The notes beneath the pieces were generated by a model. That model searched no databases and had not been told where the DNA came from. It was given only the letters and a program-made list of their open reading frames with translations. From assembly GCF_013386765.1 (NCBI RefSeq), contig NZ_JACARE010000018.1, positions 516,800 to 580,799 of the forward strand: a stretch of 64,000 bases of DNA. The letters are read 5' to 3'. Both the position numbers and the translations under genes were made by a program. The stretch is from Pseudomonas yamanorum (GTDB taxonomy: Bacteria; Pseudomonadota; Gammaproteobacteria; Pseudomonadales; Pseudomonadaceae). Shown here piece after piece: positions 51,551 through 60,545 of this stretch (its first letter is position 1; each line of letters begins with the position of its first letter).

Positions 51551-52690
51551 TCACAGTGCGATTCGGTTCATGTAGTTGCTGAAGGCCTGCAGGTAACGCG
51601 GGATCGGGATCAGGAAGGCGTCATGGCCCTGCGGTGCATCGATCTCCAGGTAGCAGACATCTTTCTTGGCGGCCATCAGTGCATCCACCAGTTCCCGCGA
51701 GCGGGCCGGCGAGAAGCGCCAGTCGGTGGTGAACGACATCACGCAGAACTTCGATGTGGCGTTTTCGAAGGTCTTCGCCAGGTCATCGTCGAAGTTCGCC
51801 GCCGGGTCGAAGTAGTCCAGGGCCTTGGTCATCAGCAGGTAGGTGTTGGCGTCGAAACGCCCGGAAAACTCCTCGCCCTGATAACGCAGGTAGCTCTCGA
51901 CCTGGAACTCGACGCTGTGGAAGTCGTAGTTGAGCTTTTCGCTCTTGAGGCCACGGCCGAATTTCTCGCCCATGGAGTCATCCGACAGGTAGGTGATGTG
52001 CCCGACCATCCGCGCCAGCATCAGCCCGCGCTTGGGGATCACGCCCGCTTCCTGGAACGAACCGCCGTGGAACTCGGGGTCGGTGAGGATCGCCTGGCGC
52101 GCCACTTCGTTGAAGGCGATGTTCTGCGCCGACAACTTGGGGGCCGAGGCGATGGCCAGGCAATGGCGCACGCGGTCCGGGTAGGTGATGGTCCATTGCA
52201 GGGCCTGCATGCCGCCCAGGCTGCCGCCGATCACGGCGGCCCATTGGGCGATGCCTAGTACGTCGGCCAGGCGCGCCTGGCTGTGCACCCAGTCTTCCAC
52301 GGTCAATACCGGGAAGTCAGCACCAAACGGCTTGCCGGTTTCCGGGTTGAGGCTGCTGGGGCCGGTGGAGCCGTTGCAGCCGCCGAGGTTGTTCAGGCTG
52401 ACCACGAAGAACGTGTTGGTGTCGATGGGCTTGCCGGGGCCGATGCAGCTGTCCCACCAGCCGGGCTTGCGCTCGTCCAGGCTGTGGAAGCCCGCAGCGT
52501 GGTGATGGCCGGACAGGGCGTGGCAGATCAGCACGGCATTGCTGCCGGTGGCGTTCAGTTGGCCGTAGGTTTCATAGATCAGGTCGTAGGCGGGCAGCGA
52601 ACGACCGCAGGCCAGGGCCAGCGGTTCGCTGAAGTGCGCCACTTGGGGCACGACCAGTCCAACAGAATCGGGGGGGAAGGCAGCTGGCAT
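51551..52690 (-). CDS. metX: Homoserine O-acyltransferase (succinyl type likely)
   Basis: 379-aa alpha/beta hydrolase-fold enzyme activating homoserine for methionine synthesis. The nucleophile elbow is GGSLGGMQALQW, with the catalytic Asp and His near the C-terminus (GHDAFL). The Pseudomonas MetX group is reported to use succinyl-CoA rather than acetyl-CoA; the sequence alone does not prove it. Followed by metW in the standard pair. Confidence 0.93.
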   Translation of the reverse strand: MPAAFPPDSVGLVVPQVAHFSEPLALACGRSLPAYDLIYETYGQLNATGSNAVLICHALSGHHHAAGFHSLDERKPGWWDSCIGPGKPIDTNTFFVVSLNNLGGCNGSTGPSSLNPETGKPFGADFPVLTVEDWVHSQARLADVLGIAQWAAVIGGSLGGMQALQWTITYPDRVRHCLAIASAPKLSAQNIAFNEVARQAILTDPEFHGGSFQEAGVIPKRGLMLARMVGHITYLSDDSMGEKFGRGLKSEKLNYDFHSVEFQVESYLRYQGEEFSGRFDANTYLLMTKALDYFDPAANFDDDLAKTFENATSKFCVMSFTTDWRFSPARSRELVDALMAAKKDVCYLEIDAPQGHDAFLIPIPRYLQAFSNYMNRIAL

Positions 52691-52785
52691 CGACCCTGCT
52701 CTCGTTTAAATGAGGCGTAAGTCTAAAGACCGCTGCACCCAGCGGCAAGCAAAGGCCGGCGGCTGGTGTTTTTAGAGTTTTTTTG

Positions 52786-52812
52786 GGCAAGGGAGCAAGC
52801 TCCCTTGCCTTC
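52786..52812. repeat. Isolated palindrome resembling a type B REP half
   Basis: GGCAAGGGAGCAAGCTCCCTTGCC forms a near-perfect self-complementary stem. It resembles the arm of the type B REP (GAGGGAGCAAGCTCCCTC). It lies between yggT and metX; the T-run is on the wrong side to be a terminator for the leftward genes. Confidence 0.6.
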
Positions 52813-52818
52813 CAACTA

Positions 52819-53406
52819 TCAGATCAGTCCGAACAGTTCTTTGGGCATGAATGCATAGAACGCCAGACGTGGAATCACCCAGCTTTGCAGCAGCTGAATC
52901 GCGATAAACGCGAAGATCGGCGAGATATCCAGGCCGCCCAGGTTCGGAATCAGGCGACGGAACGGTGCCAGCACCGGCTCAGTGATCTGCGCCACCAACT
53001 CGGCACCCGGGCTGCGGCTGCCTGGAGCGACCCACGAGAGGATTACGCTGATGATCATCGACCAGAAAATGATCTTCAAAAACAGCGAGAAGATCCCGAT
53101 CAAGGCCCACGGCAGCAACAGCAGCGTGGTGGCCTGGTAGCCGTTGAGCAGCAGGATCACCGCGAACAGCAGGATCTGCAGCAGCAGCGCCAACACCAGC
53201 GACGACATGTCCAGGCCAAACAGGCTCGGGATCACCCGGCGCAGTGGCTTGAGCAGCGGTTGCGTAGCCTTCACCACGAATTGGCACAGCGGGTTGTAGA
53301 AGTTCGCCCGCACCAGTTGCAGGATAAAACGCATCAGCACGATCAGCAGATACAGGCTGCCCAGGGTCTGGATGATGAAAATGGCAGCGTCATTGATTCC
53401 GAGCAT
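52819..53406 (-). CDS. YggT-family membrane protein
   Basis: 195-aa inner-membrane protein with two YggT repeats, each consisting of a hydrophobic pair flanking a conserved segment (FVKATQPLLKPLRRVIPSL in the first and ITEPVLAPFRRLIPNLGGLD in the second). Function unknown; linked to proC and yggS across many gamma-proteobacteria. Starts 24 bases after proC. Confidence 0.92.
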   Translation of the reverse strand: MLGINDAAIFIIQTLGSLYLLIVLMRFILQLVRANFYNPLCQFVVKATQPLLKPLRRVIPSLFGLDMSSLVLALLLQILLFAVILLLNGYQATTLLLLPWALIGIFSLFLKIIFWSMIISVILSWVAPGSRSPGAELVAQITEPVLAPFRRLIPNLGGLDISPIFAFIAIQLLQSWVIPRLAFYAFMPKELFGLI

Positions 53407-53430
53407 GTTTGATTCCTATGTTGGGGACGA

Positions 53431-54249
53431 CTATTTGCCCAGCTGCTCGGCCATTTCGGCCGAACGATGTGCTGCGGCACCCAGTGCTTTTTCCACCAGG
53501 GCTTCAAAGCCCCCGGCCTGGAACGATTCGATGGCGGCCTGCGTGGTGCCGCCCGGCGAGGTCACGCGACGACGCAACTCGGCGGCATCGACATCGCTGC
53601 CGACTGCCATGTTCGCGGCGCCCAGGGCTGTTTGCTCGGCCAGTTGCTCGGCGATTTCGTGGGGCAGGCCCAGTTTCACGCCGGCGGCGGTCATGGCTTC
53701 GATCAGCAGGAAAAAATACGCCGGGCCGCTGCCGGACACGGCGGTGACCGCGTCCAGTTGCTGCTCCTGTTCCAGCCACAGGGCGATGCCCACGGCGGAC
53801 AGCAGCTCTTGTGCCTGGTCGCGCTGCGCAGCGGTCACTTCGCGGGTGGCGTACAAACCGCTCACGCCCTTGCGCAGCAGCGCCGGGGTGTTGGGCATGC
53901 AACGCACGATCGGCTGGGCGCCCAACCAGTTGTTCATGCTGGCGCAGGTGATGCCGGCGGCGATGGACACCACCAATTGATGGGGCTTGAGGCTTGGGCG
54001 CAGGCTTTCGCACACGGCTTTCATGGCTTGCGGCTTGACCGCCAGCACCACCACGTCCACGCCTTCAATCGCTTGTGCGTTGTCGGCGAAGGTTTCGATA
54101 CCGTGCTCGGCGCTGACGCGGGCGCGGGTGTCGGCGCCCGGGTCGCTGGCGCGAATCTGTTGTGCTTCCAGGCCCTTGGCCCGCAGGCCGCCGATCAGGC
54201 TGGCCGCCATGTTACCGGCACCGATAAAGGCAATACGCGTGTTGCTCAT
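53431..54249 (-). CDS. proC: Pyrroline-5-carboxylate reductase
   Basis: Last step of proline synthesis, NAD(P)H-dependent. 272 aa. N-terminal Rossmann motif FIGAGNMAASLIGGL, the VSIAAGIT segment and the C-terminal AVSGSGPAYFFLLIEAM signature with TSPGGTTQAAIE. Standard length. Confidence 0.97.
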   Translation of the reverse strand: MSNTRIAFIGAGNMAASLIGGLRAKGLEAQQIRASDPGADTRARVSAEHGIETFADNAQAIEGVDVVVLAVKPQAMKAVCESLRPSLKPHQLVVSIAAGITCASMNNWLGAQPIVRCMPNTPALLRKGVSGLYATREVTAAQRDQAQELLSAVGIALWLEQEQQLDAVTAVSGSGPAYFFLLIEAMTAAGVKLGLPHEIAEQLAEQTALGAANMAVGSDVDAAELRRRVTSPGGTTQAAIESFQAGGFEALVEKALGAAAHRSAEMAEQLGK

Positions 54250-54282
54250 GACAGGTCCTTACTCAGATGGATGTCAGCCATT

Positions 54283-54969
54283 TCACGGCTGGCCGTAGTC
54301 GCGGGCACCAAACAGGGCGGTACCGATCCGCACCCAGGTGGCCCCTTGGGCGATGGCTGACTCAAGGTCATGGCTCATGCCCATGGAAAGTGTGTCGAGC
54401 GCCAGGTTCAGGCTCGCTTGCAGGTCGCGCACGGTGGCGAAGGCCGCGTCCTGTTCTGCACGGTCGTCGGTGGGCTCGGGGATCGCCATCAGGCCGCGCA
54501 GCTTCAGGCGCGGCAGGGCGCTGATGGCTTCGGCCAGGGCGGGCAGGTCGGCGGGTGTACAGCCGGACTTGCTGGCTTCGCCACTGACATTGACCTGGAT
54601 GCAGATATTCAGCGGTGGCAGGTCGGCCGGGCGTTGCTCGGACAGGCGTTGTGCGATTTTCAGGCGGTCCACGGAATGCACCCAGGCGAAGTTCTCGGCG
54701 ATCGCACGAGTCTTGTTCGATTGAATGGGGCCGATGAAGTGCCAACTCAAGGGCAGGTCGGTTAATTCGGCCTGTTTGCCCAGGGCTTCCTGCAGATAGT
54801 TCTCGCCAAAGTCTCGCATCCCCGCGGCATGGGCTTCGCGCACGGCGTGTGCCGGTTTGGTCTTGCTCACGGCCAGCAGGTGCACGCTACCAGCGTCGCG
54901 CTGCGAGGCCTCGGCCGCTGCACGGATCCGCTCGGAAACCAGGCTGATGTTGTCTGCTATGGTCGACAT
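54283..54969 (-). CDS. yggS: PLP-binding PLP-homeostasis protein
   Basis: 228-aa single-domain TIM-barrel protein. The PLP lysine lies in LLAVSKTKPA (about 36), and the signature GENYLQEA and WHFIGPIQSNK follows. It maintains pyridoxal phosphate levels and affects amino-acid pools. First gene of the yggS-proC-yggT group; divergent from pilT, with 57 bases between the two starts. Confidence 0.95.
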   Translation of the reverse strand: MSTIADNISLVSERIRAAAEASQRDAGSVHLLAVSKTKPAHAVREAHAAGMRDFGENYLQEALGKQAELTDLPLSWHFIGPIQSNKTRAIAENFAWVHSVDRLKIAQRLSEQRPADLPPLNICIQVNVSGEASKSGCTPADLPALAEAISALPRLKLRGLMAIPEPTDDRAEQDAAFATVRDLQASLNLALDTLSMGMSHDLESAIAQGATWVRIGTALFGARDYGQP

Positions 54970-55026
54970 TCAAGTTGCGCCCGTGGATATGGAGTCCGCG
55001 GCATTCTACTGGAAATGGAAAGCCCT

Positions 55027-56061
55027 ATGGATATCACTGAACTGCTGGCCGCCGGCGTGCGCCTGCGGGCCTCGGACCTGCATCTGTCGGCCGGGTTGGC
55101 GCCGATGTTGCGAGTCGATGGCGAAGTCTGGCCCTTCGACCGGCCGGTGCTCGAGCCTGCGCAAGTGGCGGAGTTGCTCAGCCCTTTACTCAACAATCAG
55201 CAGCAAAAGGATTTCGAAATATCTCTTGAAACGGATTTTGCCTTCGAGTTGCCCGAGGTGGCGCGGTTCCGGGTGAATGTGTTTCAGCAGCACCGGGGCA
55301 TGGGCGCGGTGTTTCGGACCATTCCGTCAACGGTGCAAAGCCTGGAGGGCCTGGGGTTGGGCGAGGTGTTCCGGCGCATCGCAGACTTGCCCCGGGGGCT
55401 GGTGTTGGTCACCGGGCCCACCGGTTCAGGCAAGTCCACGACCCTGGCAGCGATGATCGATTACCTCAATACCCATCGCCGCCAGCACATCCTCACCCTT
55501 GAGGATCCGATCGAGTTCATCCACCAACCGAAAAATGCCCTGATCAACCAGCGGCAGGTGCATCGCGACACCCACAGTTTCTCGGCCGCCCTGCGTTCGG
55601 CATTGCGGGAGGACCCGGATGTGATTCTGGTGGGGGAATTGCGCGACCTCGAGACTATCCGCCTGGCGCTGACAGCGGCGGAAACCGGGCATCTGGTGTT
55701 TGGCACGTTGCACACCACGTCAGCGGCGAAAACCGTGGATCGGGTGGTGGACGTATTTCCGGCCGGGGAAAAGGCCATGGTCCGCTCGATGCTCTCGGAG
55801 TCATTGCAGGCGGTGGTGTCCCAGGTGCTGGTGAAGAAAGTCGGCGGCGGGCGGGTGGCGGCTCACGAAATCATGCTCGGCACGCCCGCGATCCGTAACC
55901 TGATCCGCGAGGACAAGGTGGCGCAGATGTACTCGGCGATCCAGACCGGTGGGGCGCTGGGGATGACGACGCTGGATATGAGCTTGAAGGCGTTGGTCAG
56001 CCAAGGGCTGATCAGCCGGGAGCATGCCCGGGAGAAGGCGAGGGTGCCTGGGGATATTTGA
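55027..56061 (+). CDS. pilT: Type IV pilus retraction ATPase
   Basis: 344-aa hexameric AAA-type motor that depolymerises pili. N-terminal PAS-like domain (1-100), Walker A GPTGSGKST at 130-138, Asp box EDPIEFIH, Walker B VILVGELRD, His box TGHLVFGTLHT and the C-terminal AIRNLIRE motif required for retraction. The start at 55027 is chosen as the family N-terminus (MDITELLAAG). The second retraction ATPase gene pilU, adjacent in P. aeruginosa, is missing here. Confidence 0.96.
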   Translation: MDITELLAAGVRLRASDLHLSAGLAPMLRVDGEVWPFDRPVLEPAQVAELLSPLLNNQQQKDFEISLETDFAFELPEVARFRVNVFQQHRGMGAVFRTIPSTVQSLEGLGLGEVFRRIADLPRGLVLVTGPTGSGKSTTLAAMIDYLNTHRRQHILTLEDPIEFIHQPKNALINQRQVHRDTHSFSAALRSALREDPDVILVGELRDLETIRLALTAAETGHLVFGTLHTTSAAKTVDRVVDVFPAGEKAMVRSMLSESLQAVVSQVLVKKVGGGRVAAHEIMLGTPAIRNLIREDKVAQMYSAIQTGGALGMTTLDMSLKALVSQGLISREHAREKARVPGDI

Positions 56062-56100
56062 GATCGCTTGGACGATGAACATTTAATGCAGGACTGGCTT

Positions 56101-56206
56101 ATGTGGGAGCCGGGCTTGCCCGCGATGCAGGCACCCCGGTGTATCAGTCACACCGCGGTGATGCTATCGCAGGCAAGCCAGCTCCCACACAAGCCAGCTC
56201 CCACAT
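56101..56206. repeat. REP pair (BIME), type A, with a 15-base tandem duplication
   Basis: ATGTGGGAGCCGGGCTTGCC at the left and inverted partner at the right. The right end carries the segment CAAGCCAGCTCCCACA twice in a row (56174-56205). Placed between the convergent pilT and NlpC/P60 genes. Confidence 0.9.
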
Positions 56207-56216
56207 CAGCCTCAGA

Positions 56217-56852
56217 TCAGCGCTGCACAATCCGCAGATTATTCTGTTCTTTAGGCAGGACACGCTTGGCAATCACGTAGTTCTTGTCCCAGAACGGCTT
56301 CTTCAGCGTATCGATGCTGACCGCTTTGCCACGACGCGGTGCGTGGATGAAGCGGTCGTTGCCCAGGTAGATGGCAACGTGGTTCACCTGGCGGCTCTTC
56401 AGTTTGAAGAACAACAGGTCACCCGGCTTCAAATCCTTGCGCTCAACCTTCAGCCCGTGGCCAGCGGCCATGGCGTTGGAGGTGCGCGGCAAATCCACGG
56501 CTTTTACGTCGTTAAACGCATATTTCACCAAACCGCTGCAGTCGAACCCTTTACTTGGGCTGCTGCCGCCCCAACGATAAGGAGTACCGAGCACGTTAAC
56601 GGCGCGGCTGAGGACGTTGCTGCTTTGCTTGGTGTTGACGGCCATCAGCCCTGGAGCTGTTTTACCGTGGGCCTTGCTCAGTTGAGTCGGGCGCTTCACG
56701 GTCAGCTTTACCGATTTGGCGGAGCTGGTGGCAGCGTGAGCTTTAGGGGTGAAACCGTTAACTTCTGGAAGACGTTGCTCACGATTGGTGGCGTGGGCGG
56801 CCAGTGGCATTAATAGGCAAATGGTTAGCCATGTCTTGAAAAATGGTCGCAT
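56217..56852 (-). CDS. NlpC/P60-family cell-wall peptidase
   Basis: 211-aa exported protein with a Sec signal (MRPFFKTWLTICLLMPLAAHA) and a C-terminal NlpC/P60 domain. Catalytic cysteine C105 in FDCSGLV, His H158 in VNHVAIYL and H170 in RFIHAP. The family cleaves peptide cross-links of peptidoglycan. Residues 22-75 are a positively charged low-complexity linker. It is convergent with pilT and divergent from the TM2 gene. Confidence 0.9.
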   Translation of the reverse strand: MRPFFKTWLTICLLMPLAAHATNREQRLPEVNGFTPKAHAATSSAKSVKLTVKRPTQLSKAHGKTAPGLMAVNTKQSSNVLSRAVNVLGTPYRWGGSSPSKGFDCSGLVKYAFNDVKAVDLPRTSNAMAAGHGLKVERKDLKPGDLLFFKLKSRQVNHVAIYLGNDRFIHAPRRGKAVSIDTLKKPFWDKNYVIAKRVLPKEQNNLRIVQR

Positions 56853-56971
56853 TAGGCGTGGCTCTTTTTGGTTTGCGCGCAACTTTATAACAGCTTTTTG
56901 TGTCGTTCTAAGGCCGTTTGTCGACTGAACCCTGGGGTCAAATTCAGGAAAACCGTGACGAATTGCCGCGA

Positions 56972-56999
56972 TTGTCCTACACAAGTCAGGCGGTATAAG
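56972..56999 (+). promoter_or_regulatory. Probable sigma-70 promoter of the TM2 gene
   Basis: TTGTCC (56972-56977), 16-base spacer, TATAAG (56994-56999), about 100 bases upstream of the TM2 start. Confidence 0.45.
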
Positions 57000-57102
57000 G
57001 CTTTGAGGGATGGGAAGATACCATTTGCCGCATGTCGGGCGCCCGTAAAAAAGTCACAAAGAAACCAGAAATATTTATCTATCGAGGCAAAAGAGGTACT
57101 CC

Positions 57103-57531
57103 ATGAACACCTATCGACAGGATGTTTCGCAACAAGACACCCACAGCAAGGTGATCGGTTACCTGCTCTGGATTTTCGGTTTTACCGGTGCTCACCGCTT
57201 TTATTACGGCAAGCCGGTGACCGGGACGATCTGGTTTTTCACCTTCGGTTTGCTCGGGATTGGCTGGCTGATCGACTTGTTCCTGATTCCGGCGATGGAC
57301 CGGGAAGCGGACCTGCGATTTACCGCTGGCCCCATTGAGTACAACGTGGCCTGGATCCTGTTGGCGTTCCTGGGGGTGTTCGGTTTGCACCGCATGTATC
57401 AGGGCAAATGGATCAGCGGGATCATTTACCTGCTGACCGGGGGTTTGTTCCTGATCGGCGTGCTGTACGACTTCTGGACGTTGAATACGCAGATTTCGAT
57501 CCGCAATGCCGAGCGGCTTGGCGGCCGCTAA
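57103..57531 (+). CDS. TM2-domain protein with two repeats
   Basis: 142-aa membrane protein. Two copies of the TM2 pattern: GYLLWIFGFTGAHRFYYGK with a hydrophobic pair to about 65, and WILLAFLGVFGLHRMYQGK with a second pair to about 125. The G-x-HRxY core is conserved in both. The GAGG-like AAAGAGGTACTCC upstream can serve as ribosome site. Function unknown; the double repeat is not common in such short proteins. Confidence 0.85.
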   Translation: MNTYRQDVSQQDTHSKVIGYLLWIFGFTGAHRFYYGKPVTGTIWFFTFGLLGIGWLIDLFLIPAMDREADLRFTAGPIEYNVAWILLAFLGVFGLHRMYQGKWISGIIYLLTGGLFLIGVLYDFWTLNTQISIRNAERLGGR

Positions 57532-57549
57532 GCACGTGAACCCAATCAA

Positions 57550-57638
57550 GTGTAGGAGCTGGCTTGCCTGCGATGCGGGCACCTCGGTGTATCTGATGTA
57601 CCGAGGTGATGCTATCGCAGGCAAGCCAGCTCCTACAT
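57550..57638. repeat. REP pair (BIME), type A variant
   Basis: GTGTAGGAGCTGGCTTGCC and inverted partner ending GCTCCTACA; between the convergent TM2 gene and pyrC'. Confidence 0.9.
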
Positions 57639-57669
57639 TTGACCGTGCCCACATTAGAGGTGCGAGGGG

Positions 57670-58941
57670 TCAAGCCTGGTAGCTGATCCGCCCATCCACC
57701 AGCGTGTACCGTACCGTCGCCGGCAGGCTATGGCCGATGAACGGGCAGTTCTCGCCCTTGGACAGCCACTGCTCCCCGGCAATCGTGGAGCTGGCCGGGT
57801 CAAACAGCACAATATCCGCCGCCGAACCCACCGCCAGCTTGCCCGCCGGCAGGCGCAGCGCCTCGGCAGGGCCCGCACTGAGACGCGCCAGCAGCGTCGG
57901 CAGGTCCAGCAAACCATCTTCCACCAGCGTCATCGCCAGCGGCAGCAGCAGCTCGACACTGCTGATGCCCGGCTCTGTCGCGCCGAACGGTGCCAGCTTG
58001 GCATCCCGCTCGTGAGGCTGGTGATGGCTGGAAATTGCCGAAACCACCCCGGACTTCACCGCCGCCCGCAAACCGTCACGGTCAGCGCGAGTGCGCAATG
58101 GCGGCTGCACGTGATACAGGCTGGAGAAGTCGATCAGCGCCTCATCCGTCAAAATCAGCTGATACAGCGCCACGTCCGCCGTCACCGGCAAACCGCGGGC
58201 TTGCGCCTGGGCGATCAGGGCCACGCCACGGGCGCTGGTCAACTGGCTGAAGTGTGCGCGTACGCCGCTTTGCTCCACCAGCAGCAGGTCCCGGGCCAGG
58301 GCCACGGTCTCGGCGGTTTCCGGGATGCCCGGCAAGCCGAGGAAGCTCGCGGTGGCGCCTTCGTGGGCCAGGCCGCCTTCGGCCAGGTCACGGTCCTGGG
58401 AGTGGAAAATCACCGTCAGGTCGAAGGTCGCTGCGTATTCCAGCGCACGGCATAGGGTACGGGTGCTGCGAAAGCTCTCCAGGCCGTTGCCGAAGGCCAC
58501 GCAGCCGGCATCGCGCAAGGCGATCAGCTCGGCCAGCTGTTCGCCGTCCAGGCCTTTGCTCAGGGCGCCGATAGGGAACACTTTGCAGTTGCCGGCTTCG
58601 CGGGCGCGGTCCAGGATCAGCTCGGTCACGGCCGAGGTGTCCAGCACCGGTTTGGTGTGGGGCGGGCAGCACAGGCTGGTGACGCCACCGGCTGCGGCGG
58701 CGCGGGTTTCGCTGGTGATGTTGCCTTTGCGGCTGTAGCCCGGCTCGCGCAGGGCGACGTTCAGGTCCACCAGCCCGGGCGCAGCGATCAGGCCTTTGGC
58801 GTCGATGGTTTCACTGGCGCTGAAGCCTGCGGGTGCGGCGCCGATGGCAATGATCTTGCCGGCTTCCAGGTGCAGATCGGTGACTTGATCCAGGCCGCTG
58901 GCCGGATCGATGACTCGGGCGCCGAGAATGCTGAGCTTCAC
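57670..58941 (-). CDS. pyrC': Dihydroorotase-like non-catalytic subunit of aspartate transcarbamoylase
   Basis: 423-aa amidohydrolase-fold protein. The first metal motif is degraded: D59-L-N-V-A-L-R-E-P-G, where active dihydroorotases have DxHxHxREPG, so both zinc-binding histidines are replaced (N61, A63). It is translated with pyrB (4-base overlap) and corresponds to the pseudo-DHOase of the Pseudomonas ATCase holoenzyme, where it is structurally required. An active DHOase must be encoded elsewhere. Confidence 0.92.
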   Translation of the reverse strand: MKLSILGARVIDPASGLDQVTDLHLEAGKIIAIGAAPAGFSASETIDAKGLIAAPGLVDLNVALREPGYSRKGNITSETRAAAAGGVTSLCCPPHTKPVLDTSAVTELILDRAREAGNCKVFPIGALSKGLDGEQLAELIALRDAGCVAFGNGLESFRSTRTLCRALEYAATFDLTVIFHSQDRDLAEGGLAHEGATASFLGLPGIPETAETVALARDLLLVEQSGVRAHFSQLTSARGVALIAQAQARGLPVTADVALYQLILTDEALIDFSSLYHVQPPLRTRADRDGLRAAVKSGVVSAISSHHQPHERDAKLAPFGATEPGISSVELLLPLAMTLVEDGLLDLPTLLARLSAGPAEALRLPAGKLAVGSAADIVLFDPASSTIAGEQWLSKGENCPFIGHSLPATVRYTLVDGRISYQA

Positions 58942-59942
58942 TGGGCGTTCTCCTGCTCGAATTGACGTTGTGCGGTTTGCCCGCTCATGGCCATGGACAG
59001 CACGGCCATGCGGATGGCGATGCCGTACGTAACCTGGTTGAGGATCACCGACTGCGGGCCATCGGCCACCGCCGACTCAATCTCCACGCCACGGTTGATC
59101 GGCCCCGGGTGCATCACGATGGCGTCCGGCTTGGCGCCGGCCAGGCGGGCGGTGGTCAGGCCGAACAGGCGGTAGAACTCGCCCTCGCTCGGCAACAGGC
59201 CGCCGGCCATGCGCTCGCGCTGCAGGCGCAGCATGATCACCACGTCCACATCCTTCAGGCCTGCGGTCATGTCGGTGTAGACCTTCACGCCGTATTGCTC
59301 GATGCCGACCGGCAGCAGGGTCTTGGGGGCGATCACGCGGATGTCCGGGCAACCCAGGGCCTTGAGGGCCAGCATGTTCGAGCGTGCGACCCGCGAGTGC
59401 AGGATGTCGCCGACGATAGCCACCGAGAGGTTTTCAAAGCTGCCCTTGTGCCGACGGATCGTCAGCATGTCGAGCATGCCCTGGGTCGGGTGGGCGTGGC
59501 GGCCGTCGCCGCCGTTGATGATTGCCACGTTCGGGCACACGTGTTCGGCGATGAAGTGCGCGGCGCCGGAGTCGCCGTGGCGCACCACGAACATGTCGGC
59601 GGCCATGGCTTCCAGGTTGCGCAGGGTGTCGAGCAGGGTTTCGCCCTTGCTCGCCGACGAAGTGGACACGTTCAGCGTGATCACGTCAGCCGACAGGCGC
59701 TGGGCCGCCAGCTCAAAGGTGGTGCGGGTGCGGGTCGAGTTCTCGAAGAACACGTTGCAGATGGTCTTGCCACGCAACAACGGGACTTTTTTCACCGCCC
59801 GGCCGCCGACTTCGAGGAACGAGTCGGCCGTGTCGAGGATTTCGGTGAGCAGTTCGCGGGGCAAGCCGTCGAGGGACAGGAAGTGTTGCAGCTGGCCCTG
59901 AGCATTGAGCTGCAGCGGGCGCTTGGCATCTAGAGGCGTCAT
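58938..59942 (-). CDS. pyrB: Aspartate carbamoyltransferase catalytic chain
   Basis: Committed step of pyrimidine synthesis. 334 aa, with the carbamoyl-phosphate motif STRTRTTFELAA, HPTQGMLDM and MHPGPINRGVE. The N-terminus is extended relative to E. coli PyrB (about residues 1-20), as in the Pseudomonas dodecameric ATCase class where it contacts nucleotides and PyrC'. Stop overlaps pyrC'. Confidence 0.97.
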   Translation of the reverse strand: MTPLDAKRPLQLNAQGQLQHFLSLDGLPRELLTEILDTADSFLEVGGRAVKKVPLLRGKTICNVFFENSTRTRTTFELAAQRLSADVITLNVSTSSASKGETLLDTLRNLEAMAADMFVVRHGDSGAAHFIAEHVCPNVAIINGGDGRHAHPTQGMLDMLTIRRHKGSFENLSVAIVGDILHSRVARSNMLALKALGCPDIRVIAPKTLLPVGIEQYGVKVYTDMTAGLKDVDVVIMLRLQRERMAGGLLPSEGEFYRLFGLTTARLAGAKPDAIVMHPGPINRGVEIESAVADGPQSVILNQVTYGIAIRMAVLSMAMSGQTAQRQFEQENAQ

Positions 59943-59966
59943 CGCGGGGACTCTTTACAAGGCGGT

Positions 59967-60473
59967 TTAAAGGGCAAGGTCTTGCAGTTCGAGTTCGAGC
60001 GGCGTGGGACCGGACAATTTTACCCGCTGGTGGGGTTCGAGGGACAGCGTGGCGCCGACCACATCCGGGCTGATCGGCAATTCGCCGGCGTCCAGGTCCA
60101 GCAGGCAGACCAGGGTCACGCTGGCCGGGCGGCCGTAGTCGAACAGTTCGTTCAGGGCGGCGCGGATGGTGCGACCGCTCATCAGTACGTCATCGATCAG
60201 CACCAGGTGCTGGCCTTCGATCTCGAACGGCAGGGCCGAGGGGCGCACTTGCGGGTGCAGGCCGTTCTGGCTGAAGTCGTCGCGGTAGAAGGACACGTCC
60301 AGGGTGCCCAGGGGCGAGCTGCTGCCCAGTTCTTCCAACAGCGCCTGGGCCACCCACACGCCACCGGTGCGAATGCCGATAAAGCGCGGCTCGCTGATGG
60401 CACGGTGTTCCAGGTGCGCCTTGAGGCGGATCGCCATCTGGCTGATCAGGTCGGCGGGATTGGGCAGGCTCAT
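59967..60473 (-). CDS. pyrR: PyrR bifunctional regulator / uracil phosphoribosyltransferase
   Basis: 168-aa PRPP-binding protein; the PRPP motif is LVLIDDVLMSGRTIRAAL. In other bacteria it regulates pyr operons through RNA attenuation; a small hairpin precedes it here. Starts at ATG 60473; an in-frame start at 60503 would add ten residues. Followed by pyrB after 24 bases. Confidence 0.92.
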   Translation of the reverse strand: MSLPNPADLISQMAIRLKAHLEHRAISEPRFIGIRTGGVWVAQALLEELGSSSPLGTLDVSFYRDDFSQNGLHPQVRPSALPFEIEGQHLVLIDDVLMSGRTIRAALNELFDYGRPASVTLVCLLDLDAGELPISPDVVGATLSLEPHQRVKLSGPTPLELELQDLAL

Positions 60474-60525
60474 GGGTGCTCCTTCTAGGCCTCGCGCAGG
60501 CAAGGTCCGGGCTCAAACGTAAGAA

Positions 60526-60543
60526 GACGCGGCAAGCCGCGTC
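60526..60543 (-). terminator. Hairpin between ruvX and pyrR
   Basis: GACGCGG-CTTG-CCGCGTC on the minus strand, followed by TTCTTACG. A 7-base GC stem with tetraloop and short pyrimidine-rich tail, so a weak terminator or attenuator separating ruvX from pyrR. It starts 3 bases after the ruvX stop. Confidence 0.5.
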
Positions 60544-60545
60544 AG

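Noticed and set aside
52786..52812. Rho-independent terminator between yggT and metX
   Set aside because: The T-rich stretch precedes the stem on the plus strand, but both genes run leftward, so there is no U-tail after the stem in the transcript.
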